A DNA stretch of 41,999 nt from an uncultured Candidatus Saccharibacteria bacterium (lineage in GTDB: Bacteria > Patescibacteriota > Saccharimonadia > Saccharimonadales > Saccharimonadaceae): NCBI GenBank assembly GCA_947425245.1, contig CANDYU010000008.1, positions 1 through 41,999 on the forward strand, written 5' to 3'. This document shows positions 7,414 to 15,520 of the stretch, in pieces (positions within the stretch are counted from its first letter, which is position 1; each line of letters starts with the position of its first letter). A program made the position numbers and the translations under genes. The notes under the pieces were generated by a model, which was given only the letters and a program-made list of their open reading frames with translations, did not search any database and was not told the DNA's origin.

Positions 7414-9840
7414 CTACTTTTTTGTGGTTTTGCGAGCGGTAGTCTTTTTCGTTGTAATGGATTTTTTGGTGGTTGATTTGGCTGATTTGGTTTTAGCGGA
7501 GCTACTTTTAGTCCGTTTTGTAGTGGTTTTAGCCTTTGCTGTGGATTTGGCTTTGGTACTGGTCTTTTTGGTGCTGGCAGTACGATTCCCGAAGCGGCCG
7601 CCGCGAGCTGGTTTGGCGTCGAGCATTTCCTTGGCTTGTTCCAAGTTGATAGATTTAGGGTCCTGTTCTTTGGGGATTTTGACATTATTGAAGCGGCCAG
7701 GGCCTTTGACATATGGACCATAGGCACCAACAATAATCATGATATCTCCCCAATCAGCAATAATAGAGTTCTTTTTCTCGTCGTAAAGCTTATCGGCGGT
7801 GGCAAAATCGATTTTGTAGGGGTCGTAGCCTTTGAGTTGAATGTTGTATTTTCCGGCTTTAAGGTAAGGCCCGAAAGGTCCACTAGCAGCGATGAGCTCG
7901 ACACCGTCTTTAGACTTACCGAGATTGCGAGGCAGTTCTGGTAGGGCAAGTTGTTTGAGGGCAGCTTCGAGGGTGACGGTCTTTTCAGTCATGCCCTTAG
8001 GTAGCGGTGCGAAGCGAGGTTTCTCGCCGGAGGTTTTTTCGTTGTCTCCGAGCTGGATGAATCCGCCATTTCGGCCGATTTTGGCGTAAATTGAGCGACC
8101 AGTCTTCGGATCTTTGCCAAGCTCCCGGGCATTGTTATAGCGAGCGGCTTCGTCGGATTTGAGGACTTCCTTTTGGAAGGGGTCGTAGAAGTCGCGAAGC
8201 ATTTTAACGCGTTCGAGTTTTGCCTCGGCGATTTTATCGAGATCTTCTTCGATGTGAGCAGTAAACTTATAATCAACGATGTTGTTGAAGTTGTCAGTGA
8301 GGAATCCAGCCAGTAGTTCGCCAATCGGAGTCGGGATAAGCTTACCTTTAGTCGAGCCGGTCTTTTCGGTGACGATTTCGCGTTTGATAGTTCCCTTTTC
8401 GAGGGTGAGCTGAACAACTTCGCGGGGTTCCCCTTCGGAGTCGCCCTTTTCGACATAGCCGCGGGTTTGGATGGCGGACATGATGGTGGCGTAGGTAGAT
8501 GGACGGCCAATGCCGAGTTCCTCAAGCTTTTTAACAAGAGAACCCTCGGTGTAGCGAGCGGGCGGTTTGGCGAAGTTTTGGCGAGCTTTAATCTCGAGGG
8601 ATTTAAGGCGGTCTCCGGTTTTTAAGGCGGGGAGTTCATCTTCTTTAGTACGGCCGGTAACACGAAGGAAGCCATCAAAAACGATAACCTCGCCTTTGGC
8701 CTCAAAGAGGTGCTTTGATTCGGTGGAGGTGATTTTAATTACGGTTTTCTCGGTTTTAGCCTCGGCCATTTGGGTAGCAAGAGTGCGGTTGCGAATGAGT
8801 TTATAGAGCTTGCGCTCGTAATCGTTTTTACCAGCCACTTCCTGCTCAATGTGGGTAGGGCGGATAGCTTCGTGGGCTTCTTGAGCTCCAGCGGATTTGG
8901 TCTTAAAATTGCGGACTTGGAGATATTCTTTTCCGAAAGTGTTCTCTACATAGCTGGCGGTCATGGCGATGGCTTGTTTCGAGAGGTTGAGACTGTCGGT
9001 ACGGTGGTAAGTGATGAGACCGGCTTGATAGAGGGCTTGAGCGGCGGACATGGTCGCCTTGGTTGACATACCGAGGCGAGAGTTGGCTTCGATTTGCATA
9101 GAGGCGGTAGTAAAAGGAGGAGCTGGCTTGCGGGTGCCGGGGCTGGTAGTAATATCGGAGACTTCAAAATCAGCATCCTTGATCTTTTCGAGGTAGCTTG
9201 TGGCGGTTTTTTCGGTGTCGAAGGTCTTGTTAAGGGTGGCGGCCAGCTCGTCTTTGTCTGTAGTGAGAAACTTGCCAGTAACCTTGAATTTAGCACTAGA
9301 AGCGAACTTTTCGATTTCCTGTTCACGCTCGACGATGAGGCGAAGGGCGGGTGACTGGACGCGACCGGCGGAGATTGCTCCGGGGACCTTACGGCGAACA
9401 ACGCCAGACAGGTCGTAACCGACGAGCATATCGAGGGTCTGGCGGGCTTGTTGGGAATGGACCATATCCATATCAACATGCCGAGGGTTCTTAATAGCAT
9501 TCTCGAGGGCGGGTCTAGTAATCTCATGAAAAGTGATACGATTGGTATTTTTGGGTAGCTTCAAAACTTCCATGAGATGCCAAGAAATTGCCTCTCCTTC
9601 GCGGTCTTCATCAGTAGCTAGCCAGACGGTTTCGGCGGTCTTGGCAGCTTTCTTCAGTTCAGAGATAATCTTATTATGTCCAGGATCAACTTCATAAGTT
9701 ACATCGAAGGTCTCTTTATCGACTTTGGTATCCTTTCTGATATGGCCGACGGAAGCCAGAACATGAAAATCCTTACCGAGGTACTTCTCGATAGTATGGG
9801 CCTTTGCAGGAGACTCGACGATAACTAAGTTTTTAGACAT
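7414..9840 (-). CDS. topA: DNA topoisomerase I (type IA)
   Basis: The enzyme relaxes negative supercoils by breaking one strand through a tyrosine. The 808-aa protein has an N-terminal Toprim domain (LVIVESPAKAHTIEKYLG; metal-binding DEDREGE at about 77-83) and the conserved GAISAGRVQSPALRLIVERE. The active-site Tyr is about residue 278, in GLITYHRTDS. C-terminal Topo_C repeats (GGFIQLGD; SGPFGPYLKAG; GAYGPYVKGPG) have no zinc-finger cysteines. The last 60 residues are a Lys/Thr/Ala tail that should bind DNA. TATACT lies 9 nt before the ATG, so the mRNA leader is probably only a few nt. Full length, high confidence. Confidence 0.98.
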   Translation of the reverse strand: MSKNLVIVESPAKAHTIEKYLGKDFHVLASVGHIRKDTKVDKETFDVTYEVDPGHNKIISELKKAAKTAETVWLATDEDREGEAISWHLMEVLKLPKNTNRITFHEITRPALENAIKNPRHVDMDMVHSQQARQTLDMLVGYDLSGVVRRKVPGAISAGRVQSPALRLIVEREQEIEKFASSAKFKVTGKFLTTDKDELAATLNKTFDTEKTATSYLEKIKDADFEVSDITTSPGTRKPAPPFTTASMQIEANSRLGMSTKATMSAAQALYQAGLITYHRTDSLNLSKQAIAMTASYVENTFGKEYLQVRNFKTKSAGAQEAHEAIRPTHIEQEVAGKNDYERKLYKLIRNRTLATQMAEAKTEKTVIKITSTESKHLFEAKGEVIVFDGFLRVTGRTKEDELPALKTGDRLKSLEIKARQNFAKPPARYTEGSLVKKLEELGIGRPSTYATIMSAIQTRGYVEKGDSEGEPREVVQLTLEKGTIKREIVTEKTGSTKGKLIPTPIGELLAGFLTDNFNNIVDYKFTAHIEEDLDKIAEAKLERVKMLRDFYDPFQKEVLKSDEAARYNNARELGKDPKTGRSIYAKIGRNGGFIQLGDNEKTSGEKPRFAPLPKGMTEKTVTLEAALKQLALPELPRNLGKSKDGVELIAASGPFGPYLKAGKYNIQLKGYDPYKIDFATADKLYDEKKNSIIADWGDIMIIVGAYGPYVKGPGRFNNVKIPKEQDPKSINLEQAKEMLDAKPARGGRFGNRTASTKKTSTKAKSTAKAKTTTKRTKSSSAKTKSAKSTTKKSITTKKTTARKTTKK

Positions 9841-9892
9841 ATATTATTTAGTATAGCATGAGTGTCAAGTATTTGTATCGTGTTAAAACACC

Positions 9893-9945
9893 AAAAAGCC
9901 CCAGAGGTCTAGGTAAGGGTGGGCATCACCTAAGTTTCTGGGGCT
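9893..9945 (-). terminator. Terminator of the structured RNA
   Basis: A 9-bp stem AGCCCCAGA/TCTGGGGCT encloses a smaller TAGGT/ACCTA stem and is followed by TTTTT on the minus strand. Confidence 0.85.
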
Positions 9946-10217
9946 ATTTGGCCCTATAACGCATCGTCGTTCGACTCCGAAGGGTCCGGAAGCGCGACCC
10001 ACCTCACACAAACACGGGGCCCGCCGGTTATAGGGATTGCTATGCCTTCGAAGTGACCCTAAAAGTGGAGGTAATACTTATAGCTGACAACCTTAAGAGA
10101 AATTGTCAACCCTAGGGGTTTCAAAAGCACGCAATTTCTGCTAGTCTTGGAGCAAGCTCCTCAACTGGCTGAAATTATGATTTATTTAGGTACAGTTGGA
10201 GTTAATAACCCTAACTG
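9893..10217 (-). ncRNA. Unassigned structured RNA of about 325 nt
   Basis: A consensus promoter (10224-10252) and a strong terminator (9893-9945) bracket about 325 nt with no plausible reading frame. Visible pairings are a 5' hairpin CAGTT/AACTG starting at the predicted first nucleotide, GGAG/CTCC (10149-10160), TGACAA/TTGTCA (10085-10090 with 10103-10108), and a 9-bp long-range stem CCCTATAAC/GTTATAGGG (9952-9960 with 10027-10035). The long-range stem encloses GGGTC/GACCC (9982-9986 with 9996-10000). The length is that of RNase P RNA or tmRNA. However, I could not find the RNase P core (GAGGAAAGTCC or ACAGAA), the tmRNA ends and tag, or the SRP GGAA loop context. It lies divergently from dprA and upstream of topA. 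Confidence 0.7.
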
Positions 10218-10223
10218 ATAAGC

Positions 10224-10252
10224 ATTATAGCACACGGAGAAATAAATGTCAA
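10224..10252 (-). promoter_or_regulatory. Consensus promoter of the structured RNA, overlapping the dprA start
   Basis: Minus-strand TTGACA (10247-10252), 17 nt, TGC and TATAAT (10224-10229): both boxes are exact and the -10 is extended. The -35 box covers part of the dprA ATG (10246-10248). Confidence 0.9.
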
Positions 10253-11229
10253 TACTTTTTTCACAACTTTTTGTAAAAAACAATGAAATCCGACCCCTAG
10301 AGCACGAATTTACAGAGGTGTTAACGTCCATTGCGGTTGTGCCTAAATTGTTGTATTTTTATGGAAAATTGCCAGAAAAACGCGAGAAAATGGTTGACGA
10401 AGTTGATAAAATGGGTGGTCAAAAACGGGTGTTTGGGGGAGGGTTGAAGGATCAAGCGAGGCCGAAGACAATTGCGATCGTGGGGACGAGACGGCCGACG
10501 AAGTATGGCGAGGAGGTGGCTTATAAGTTGGCGTTTGAGGCGGCGAAGCGTGGGGCAGTGGTGGTTTCGGGGTTGGCGTTTGGAATTGATTCGGTGGCAC
10601 ATCGGGGAGCGTTGGATGCGGGCGGGGTGACGGTGGCGGTGCTGGGGACGCCGATTGATTATATATATCCGAGACAACATGAAAGGTTGGCGAAGGAAAT
10701 CGTTGAGCGGGGAGGGTGTGTGATGAGCGAGCTTGATAGGGGTGCGGATTTTCATTTTCGGGGATGTTTCTTACAACGAAACCGGATTATAGCAGGGTTG
10801 GCGGATGTGGTGGTGATTCCAGAGGCGGCGGAGCGGAGCGGGTCGTTAAATACGGCGGCTCATGCTTTGGAACAGGGGCGAGAAGTGTTCGCGGTGCCGG
10901 GTGACATTCGGAGGCCGTTGTCGATGGGGTGTAATCGATTGATTGCTCAGGGGGCGAGACCGTGTTTAGGGGTGGAGGAGGTGATGGATGAACTGTTCCC
11001 CGAGGTGAGGGTGAAGAAGGCGAGGCAGAAGATGAATCCGGAGAAGATTTATGGGGACGATGAGACTGAGACGGTGCTTTTGAGGGCGATTGCGGGCGGA
11101 ATGAGTGATGGCGAGGAGATGATGGAGCGGCTTAAGGTTTCGGCCGGGGTGTTTAACCGGACGATGACGATGCTAGAGTTGAAGGGGAGGGTGCGAGCGT
11201 TGGGTGGTAATATGTGGATGATAAAATGA
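10246..11229 (+). CDS. dprA: DNA-processing protein DprA/Smf
   Basis: DprA binds incoming single-stranded DNA during natural transformation and loads RecA. The 327-aa protein has the Rossmann-like DprA core: IAIVGTRRPTKYGEEVAYKL, then VVVSGLAFGIDSVAHRGAL, then TVAVLGTPIDYIYPRQH, then RNRIIAGLADVVVIPEAAERSGSL partly visible, and VFAVPGDI. A C-terminal winged-helix-like segment follows (about residues 270-327). The start is the ATG at 10246 with GGAG 6 nt upstream. The N-terminal extension is short, as is common in compact genomes. Its presence implies competence for DNA uptake, which would help move the surface cassettes. Its first codon overlaps the promoter of the divergent structured RNA. 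Confidence 0.95.
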   Translation: MSILFSQLFVKNNEIRPLEHEFTEVLTSIAVVPKLLYFYGKLPEKREKMVDEVDKMGGQKRVFGGGLKDQARPKTIAIVGTRRPTKYGEEVAYKLAFEAAKRGAVVVSGLAFGIDSVAHRGALDAGGVTVAVLGTPIDYIYPRQHERLAKEIVERGGCVMSELDRGADFHFRGCFLQRNRIIAGLADVVVIPEAAERSGSLNTAAHALEQGREVFAVPGDIRRPLSMGCNRLIAQGARPCLGVEEVMDELFPEVRVKKARQKMNPEKIYGDDETETVLLRAIAGGMSDGEEMMERLKVSAGVFNRTMTMLELKGRVRALGGNMWMIK

Positions 11230-11313
11230 GAGATTTTCGGCGTTAGTCAAGCATAGTAATAGGGTTAGATAGTGGGACTTTGCGGTTTAGCGAAGACTTT
11301 TATGATATTCCCA

Positions 11314-11342
11314 TTGACATTATTTGAAAAGTGTGCTAGAAT
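11314..11342 (+). promoter_or_regulatory. Promoter of the unknown gene at 11408
   Basis: TTGACA (11314-11319), 17 nt, TGC extension and TAGAAT (11337-11342). The leader is about 60 nt and ends in AAAGGAGGA before the ATG. Confidence 0.8.
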
Positions 11343-11407
11343 GATAGAGTAGATTGCCGGGGCATAGCGTTCCGGTGTAGATAAGTTCTTTAAAGGAGGA
11401 AGTATAT

Positions 11408-12157
11408 ATGGCAGTAGAACCGAAGAAATTGGGAGCAATCAACTTGGAGAACAGGATAAGTATTCGTTTTGCATGTTCTCGTAGTCCGGAAGCCCGCAGG
11501 ATCATGGGTGACAGTGATGAATTCTGTCTGACAAAAGCCTTCGAGATGGCGGCCGAGAATTTCGTAGCGACGGATGCATATTCGGGCATATGGATGAGAT
11601 ACGATCCGCGTTTTTATAACGACGGTACCTTTTATCCAATGGTGCCGGAATATTCCGGCAATGTAAAGCTAGTCATTACCGGTGTGATGCCATTGGCGGC
11701 AGACGGTAATGTGGCAATTTTGAATGCCCATGTTCTGGAGGATGCCAACGAGCAGGCCAAAGCTGCAAGTTTGGGCTCCGTTAGGACGAGCAATATGTCC
11801 GTATTAAAAAAAGGGGTTTTTGTTCAGATTGTGTACGATTTCTCTCTGCGATGCGGCGAGGCCATGTTGTTTGCCGTGGACGATGAGAAGGGGGGGCAGA
11901 AGTTCCAGCCAAAGCGGAGTCGGATCTTCCGAGATTATAAAATCTCATCGATTCCGGAGTTTCCGACTCCGAAGCTCTTTTTCGACCCGATTAAACAACA
12001 GTTCTGGGCCGAGGAGGCGTTCGATGAAGACGGGGAGACTACTGAGGATGCTCAGGCTGCTGAGCTTGCTGCAGTCTTAGTAGAAGCCATTGTTTCCGGC
12101 GATGGTGAAGTGGCCGATACGGTGCCGGATCCGAGTGCGGAGCAGAAGCGAGCCTAA
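11408..12157 (+). CDS. Unrecognised 249-aa protein with acidic tail
   Basis: I recognise no family. The first 190 residues look like a folded, soluble domain. Landmarks are RISIRFACSRSPEARRIMG near the start, SGNVKLVITGVMPLAADGN in the middle and GVFVQIVYDFSLRCGEAMLFAVDD later. The last 50 residues are acidic and Ala/Glu-rich (EDGETTEDAQAAELAAVLVE), probably disordered. No signal peptide or membrane segment is visible. The start is well set: AAAGGAGGAAGTATAT precedes the ATG. It has its own consensus-like promoter and a strong terminator, so it is a single-gene unit and probably well expressed. It converges with another unknown gene (12240-12611) that has a similar expression layout. Confidence 0.75.
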   Translation: MAVEPKKLGAINLENRISIRFACSRSPEARRIMGDSDEFCLTKAFEMAAENFVATDAYSGIWMRYDPRFYNDGTFYPMVPEYSGNVKLVITGVMPLAADGNVAILNAHVLEDANEQAKAASLGSVRTSNMSVLKKGVFVQIVYDFSLRCGEAMLFAVDDEKGGQKFQPKRSRIFRDYKISSIPEFPTPKLFFDPIKQQFWAEEAFDEDGETTEDAQAAELAAVLVEAIVSGDGEVADTVPDPSAEQKRA

Positions 12158-12173
12158 GAACTATACCCTCCGA

Positions 12174-12202
12174 ATCCTCACCCAATACGGGTGAGGATTT
12201 TT
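12174..12202 (+). terminator. Terminator of gene 11408-12157
   Basis: A 10-bp stem ATCCTCACCC/GGGTGAGGAT with a 5-nt loop, then TTTTT. Confidence 0.9.
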
Positions 12203-12205
12203 CAT

Positions 12206-12232
12206 GAAAAATCCTCCGCGGATGCGGAGGAT
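12206..12232 (-). terminator. Terminator of gene 12240-12611
   Basis: A 9-bp stem ATCCTCCGC/GCGGAGGAT with a 4-nt loop, followed on the minus strand by TTTTTC. It lies back to back with the terminator of the convergent gene. Confidence 0.9.
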
Positions 12233-12239
12233 GCTCGGG

Positions 12240-12611
12240 TTAATGCGGGCAAGTAGACTGCTCGCGACGAGGGGTAAAGAATTGGATGATACCTTCGGTG
12301 AAGCTGGCATCGCAATGAACTTGGATGGCGGTGCCACGCTGGAAGAGTTGCAGATCGACTCCTTTTAATTCCCTGGCGTTCTTGATGCTGGTGAGGATGC
12401 CGTAAATGACATAGTGGTTGGGGTCGACGGGCACCTGACGATAGGTGCTAATTTGGGTTTTGAGGTCGGCGACTGTATCTCCAATCTGGATGAAGAAATG
12501 GGTTCGGCCGGTAGACGGATACTTACTATGGGCAAGTTCGCTGACTTTTGGCATGCCAACGATGTGGTAGAACCTGTTGCTTGGGTGGCTAGTAAACTGA
12601 GCAATGTTCAT
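12240..12611 (-). CDS. Unrecognised 123-aa protein
   Basis: I recognise no family. The start is the ATG at 12611, 8 nt after AAGGAGG; the sequence AGGAGGAAACAAAA before the ATG is the same as at gene 6513-7226. The protein is soluble, with mixed alpha/beta character: FYHIVGMPKVSELAHSK, then THFFIQIGDTVADLKTQIST, then VDPNHYVIYGILTSIKNA. A Cys/His-containing tail (HCDASF and CPH at the end) is visible. A promoter lies 105-135 nt upstream and a palindrome sits in its leader. The gene lies between an unknown convergent gene and pth, and its promoter overlaps the end of pth. Confidence 0.7.
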   Translation of the reverse strand: MNIAQFTSHPSNRFYHIVGMPKVSELAHSKYPSTGRTHFFIQIGDTVADLKTQISTYRQVPVDPNHYVIYGILTSIKNARELKGVDLQLFQRGTAIQVHCDASFTEGIIQFFTPRREQSTCPH

Positions 12612-12684
12612 TTTTGTTTCCTCCTTAAGGTGCAAAATTGATGAGTATCAGGTCATTTTTAGGGGTGTTGGCTGTAAAATAGCC

Positions 12685-12696
12685 TTAGCATGCTAA
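12685..12696. promoter_or_regulatory. 12-bp palindrome in the leader of gene 12240-12611
   Basis: TTAGCATGCTAA is a perfect palindrome located about 20-30 nt downstream of the predicted transcription start. It could be an operator. Confidence 0.35.
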
Positions 12697-12717
12697 AAAG
12701 AAAGACCCTATCATTCT

Positions 12718-12746
12718 ATTCTATCACAGATTTCTTTTTATGTCAA
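12718..12746 (-). promoter_or_regulatory. Promoter of gene 12240-12611
   Basis: Minus-strand TTGACA (12741-12746), 17 nt, TGA extension, TAGAAT (12718-12723). The -35 box lies inside the last codons of pth. Confidence 0.8.
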
Positions 12747-13247
12747 TAGGCGGTCGTTGATTGAGCTTAAGATGGATGGAAGTTTGGCTTTTTCGTCGGC
12801 GGTGAAATGGCCGAGGACAAAATCAATGTCGCCGAGTTTTTGGCGAAGTTCGGGGTTTCCGGTGCCGAGTCGTAGTCGGGGAAAGTCGGTGGTTTTAAGA
12901 TGGGAAGTGATGGATTTGAGGCCGTTATTGCCGCCACTGGAACCCTTGAGGCGATAGCGGATTGTGCCGAAAGGAAGATCAAAATCGTCACAGAGGACTA
13001 GGAGATTTTCAGGGGTGAGCTTGTAGAAATGAAGGAAGGCTTGGACGGATTGACCGGAGTTGTTGTAGAAATCCTGAGGTTTAATTAAGAGGTTTTGACC
13101 GTCCTTGAGCCAAATGGCTCCGAACTTGGGCTTTTGCCAGTCTAGATGGTGGATTTTAGCATAAAAATCAAGGGCGAGGAAACCAAAATTGTGGCGGGTG
13201 AGATTATATTCAGGGCCAGGATTGCCGAGACCAACAATGAGTTGCAT
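12738..13247 (-). CDS. pth: Peptidyl-tRNA hydrolase
   Basis: Pth cleaves peptidyl-tRNAs that drop off ribosomes and so recycles tRNA in the cytoplasm. The protein of about 169 aa starts at the ATG at 13247 with MQLIVGLGNPGPEYNLTRHN. The catalytic His is in TRHNFG, and the usual Asn is in NPGPEY. The later motifs LVLCDDFDLPFGTIRYR and GSSGGNNGLKSI are also typical. A longer upstream frame exists but carries no family features. TATAAT ends 6 nt before this ATG, so the mRNA is probably leaderless. The gene is full length and ends inside the promoter of its downstream neighbour. Confidence 0.96.
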   Translation of the reverse strand: MQLIVGLGNPGPEYNLTRHNFGFLALDFYAKIHHLDWQKPKFGAIWLKDGQNLLIKPQDFYNNSGQSVQAFLHFYKLTPENLLVLCDDFDLPFGTIRYRLKGSSGGNNGLKSITSHLKTTDFPRLRLGTGNPELRQKLGDIDFVLGHFTADEKAKLPSILSSINDRLLT

Positions 13248-13253
13248 GAGAAC

Positions 13254-13282
13254 ATTATAGTCGGAAGGGGGAGGTTTGGCAA
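13254..13282 (-). promoter_or_regulatory. Leaderless-type promoter of pth
   Basis: TTGCCA (13277-13282), 17 nt, TATAAT (13254-13259), then 6 nt to the ATG. Confidence 0.75.
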
Positions 13283-13321
13283 ATATGGTGTGGGATAGTT
13301 GTCGTTTGCTAAAATATTGGG

Positions 13322-13456
13322 GTTTACACTGAGGAAAAGTCTTCAAGTGTGGTGGTTCTTACAAGGCTCGAACTTGTGACCTCACGAATGTGAATCGTGC
13401 GCTCTAGCCAACTGAGCTAAAGAACCAGGCTTTAAAGACTTTTCTTCTATGTAAAC
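13322..13456. repeat. Inverted repeat enclosing tRNA-Val
   Basis: GTTTACA (13322-13328) and GAAAAGTCTT (13334-13343) on the left match AAGACTTTTC (13435-13444) and TGTAAAC (13450-13456) on the right. Both halves have 5-nt unpaired middles. In the precursor RNA this would form 17 base pairs that bring the two ends of the tRNA together. Confidence 0.8.
13350..13426 (-). tRNA. tRNA-Val (anticodon CAC)
   Basis: The minus-strand sequence folds as a cloverleaf. The acceptor is GGTTCTT/AAGAACC, the D-arm is AGCTCAGTTGGCTAGAGC, and the anticodon stem CACGA/TCGTG encloses TTCACAT with CAC at 34-36. The T-arm is ACAAG-TTCGAGC-CTTGT, the discriminator is A, and CCA is encoded. It decodes GUG. It lies between pth and prfA and inside a long inverted repeat. 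Confidence 0.95.
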
Positions 13457-13547
13457 TGAAAATGTTGCGAACTAGTTGTTCTGGATATTATGATAACATG
13501 AAAATTGGTTTTTGGGGTAATTTTTGGATGTGGCGGAGAGGCGAGTA

Positions 13548-13556
13548 TGATATAAT
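13548..13556 (+). promoter_or_regulatory. Extended -10 of prfA
   Basis: TGATATAAT, ending 7 nt before the prfA ATG. This is the leaderless arrangement; there is no ribosome binding site in the gap. Confidence 0.7.
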
Positions 13557-13563
13557 ATGGGAT

Positions 13564-14616
13564 ATGCAAATAGATACAGCGAAGTTTGAAACAGAGAAGG
13601 CGGAGATTGAGGCGTTTTTGGCGGAGCCGGATGCTTATGCGGCGGCGGATTTTGCGGAGAAGTCGCGGCGACTCGCAGAGATTAATGGAATTTTGGAGTT
13701 GGTGAAGGGGGTTGAGCAGGCGAAGAGGGGGTTGGTTGAGGCGACTGAGCTGATTAACGATCCGGAGTTGGGAGAGATGGCTCGGGAGGATGTGCGGAAT
13801 TTAGGGCTGAAGGTGGAGGAATTGACTGCGGAGCTAGAGGAGAAGCTCTTGCCACATGATCCGGCGGATGATAAACCGGCGATTATGGAGATTCGGGCGG
13901 GGGCGGGTGGAGATGAAGCTTCTCTGTTTGCGGGGGAGTTGTACCGGATGTATGTAAGATTTGCGGAACGGCATGGTTTAAGGGTGGAGCTTTTGAGCCA
14001 GAATGAGAATGAGGCAGGCGGGATGAAAGAAGTGATCTTGCGAGTCTCAGGTGAGAAGCCGTATGGGCAGCTGAAATTTGAAGGTGGGGTGCACAGGGTG
14101 CAGCGGGTGCCAGTTACCGAGTCTCAAGGACGGATTCATACTTCGACGGCGACGGTGGCAGTATTGCCAGAGGCGGCAGAGTCGGATATTGAGATTAAGC
14201 CAGAGGATTTAAGGATTGATATTTACCGCTCGGGTGGGCATGGCGGTCAGGGGGTAAATACGACGGACTCGGCGGTGCGAATTACGCATTTGCCGTCGGG
14301 GATTGTGGTGGCGATGCAGGATGAACGGTCGCAGCAACAGAATCGAGTGAAGGCAATGTCGGTGTTGAGAAGTAGGTTGATGGAGCGGAAATTGCAGGAA
14401 GAGCGGCAGGCGGCGAGTAATGCTCGGAAGAGTTTGATTGGTTCAGGGGATCGAAGCGAGAAAATTCGGACGTATAACTTTCCGCAAGATCGGATTACTG
14501 ATCATCGGGTGCACTATTCGCGATCGAATGTATCGGCGGCGATGGACGGAGATATTGAAGATTTAGTGAAGGAGTTAACGAAGGCTGAGCGGGCGGGTGC
14601 GGAAGCGGCAATTTAG
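13564..14616 (+). CDS. prfA: Peptide chain release factor 1
   Basis: RF1 reads UAA and UAG and triggers peptide release. The protein of about 350 aa has the GGQ loop at about residues 227-229 ([17 protein letters not shown]) and the codon-reading PVT motif at about 183-185, which marks RF1 rather than RF2. I chose the ATG at 13564 because homology starts at MQIDTAKFE and the -10 hexamer lies just upstream; the longer frame runs through the promoter. prmC follows after 2 nt. RF1 recognises UAG, so its presence speaks against general UAG reassignment in this organism, which matters for the TAG at 7167. Confidence 0.96.
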   Translation: MQIDTAKFETEKAEIEAFLAEPDAYAAADFAEKSRRLAEINGILELVKGVEQAKRGLVEATELINDPELGEMAREDVRNLGLKVEELTAELEEKLLPHDPADDKPAIMEIRAGAGGDEASLFAGELYRMYVRFAERHGLRVELLSQNENEAGGMKEVILRVSGEKPYGQLKFEGGVHRVQRVPVTESQGRIHTSTATVAVLPEAAESDIEIKPEDLRIDIYRSGGHGGQGVNTTDSAVRITHLPSGIVVAMQDERSQQQNRVKAMSVLRSRLMERKLQEERQAASNARKSLIGSGDRSEKIRTYNFPQDRITDHRVHYSRSNVSAAMDGDIEDLVKELTKAERAGAEAAI

Positions 14617-14618
14617 GT

Positions 14619-15449
14619 ATGACTATTAAGGAGTGGCTAGAAAAGGCGAAGCTGAGGATTGATGCTCTGGACGCGGAATTGATTGCTTTGAAATGCGTGG
14701 CACCACTAGCTGATCGAAGCTGGTTGGTGGCACATGATGATGAATCGGTAGGAACGGCAGAGCCACTAGAGGAGATGCTGGAAAGGCGGTTGAAGGGAGA
14801 ACCACTGGCGTATATTTTTGGAGAGAAGGAGTTTTATGGGCGGAAGTTTTGGACGCAGCCGGGAGTTTTAATTCCTCGTCCGGAGACGGAGGCCTTGATT
14901 GAATTGATTAAAGAACTGAAGTTGCCACAAAAAGCGAGGTTTTTGGAGATTGGTACTGGAAGCGGTTGTGTTGCGATCACCTTGGCGTTAGAATTTCCAC
15001 AAAGTTATGTCTTGGCGACCGATATAAGTGAAACAGCTTTAGACACAGCGGAGCGAAATGATGTGATGCACGAGGGGAGAGTGGAGCTTTTGATGTCGGA
15101 TTTGCTGGATGAGGTGAATCTGGAGTTTGAGGGCGAGCAGTATGATGTGGTGGTAGCGAATTTGCCATATGTGAATCCAGATTGGGAGTGGCTGGATCGA
15201 GAGGGGCTAAAGTTCGAGCCTCGTGAGGCGTTGTTTGTGAAAGAGAAGAATGGATTAATGCTGTATTTTCGGTTGTTTGAGCAGATTTTTGAAAGAATGA
15301 AGGATAATTTGTATTGGACAAGGTATGTCGTAGTGGAGGCTGATCCGTGTCAACAGCGGGAGCTCAAAAAGATTGCTCGGAGATTTGGATTTGAGCATAT
15401 AAAGACGCTGGACTATGGTATGTTGTTTGAGCGAGTGGATTTGAAGTAA
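14619..15449 (+). CDS. prmC: Release-factor glutamine methyltransferase PrmC (HemK)
   Basis: PrmC methylates the glutamine of the GGQ motif of release factors using SAM. The 276-aa protein has the N-terminal helical domain and ERRLKGEPLAYIFGEKEFYG, with VLIPRPETEALIE next. The SAM-binding loop is LEIGTGSGCVAITLA, and the catalytic NLPY sits in VVANLPYVNP, a conservative variant of NPPY. It follows prfA by 2 nt, so modifier and substrate are co-expressed. The start lacks a clear ribosome binding site and is probably translated by coupling. Confidence 0.95.
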   Translation: MTIKEWLEKAKLRIDALDAELIALKCVAPLADRSWLVAHDDESVGTAEPLEEMLERRLKGEPLAYIFGEKEFYGRKFWTQPGVLIPRPETEALIELIKELKLPQKARFLEIGTGSGCVAITLALEFPQSYVLATDISETALDTAERNDVMHEGRVELLMSDLLDEVNLEFEGEQYDVVVANLPYVNPDWEWLDREGLKFEPREALFVKEKNGLMLYFRLFEQIFERMKDNLYWTRYVVVEADPCQQRELKKIARRFGFEHIKTLDYGMLFERVDLK

Positions 15450-15479
15450 TGGCTGGTATTAAGATGTAGCTATGATGGT

Positions 15480-15510
15480 AAAAGCCTCGGTTTAAGGCTG
15501 AGGCTTTTAT
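15480..15510. terminator. Bidirectional terminator between prmC and htrA
   Basis: AAAAGCCTC and GAGGCTTTT form a 9-bp stem with an A-run on one side and a T-run on the other. It can end both convergent transcripts. Confidence 0.85.
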
Positions 15511-15520
15511 TCGAGGTTAG

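Noticed and set aside
9893-10217. RNase P RNA, tmRNA or SRP RNA
   Set aside because: The GAGGAAAGTCC and ACAGAA cores of RNase P, the tRNA-like ends and tag of tmRNA, and the SRP loop context were looked for on both strands and not found. A stretch AGGTAAGGGTG resembles part of E. coli RNase P but lies on the wrong strand within the terminator.
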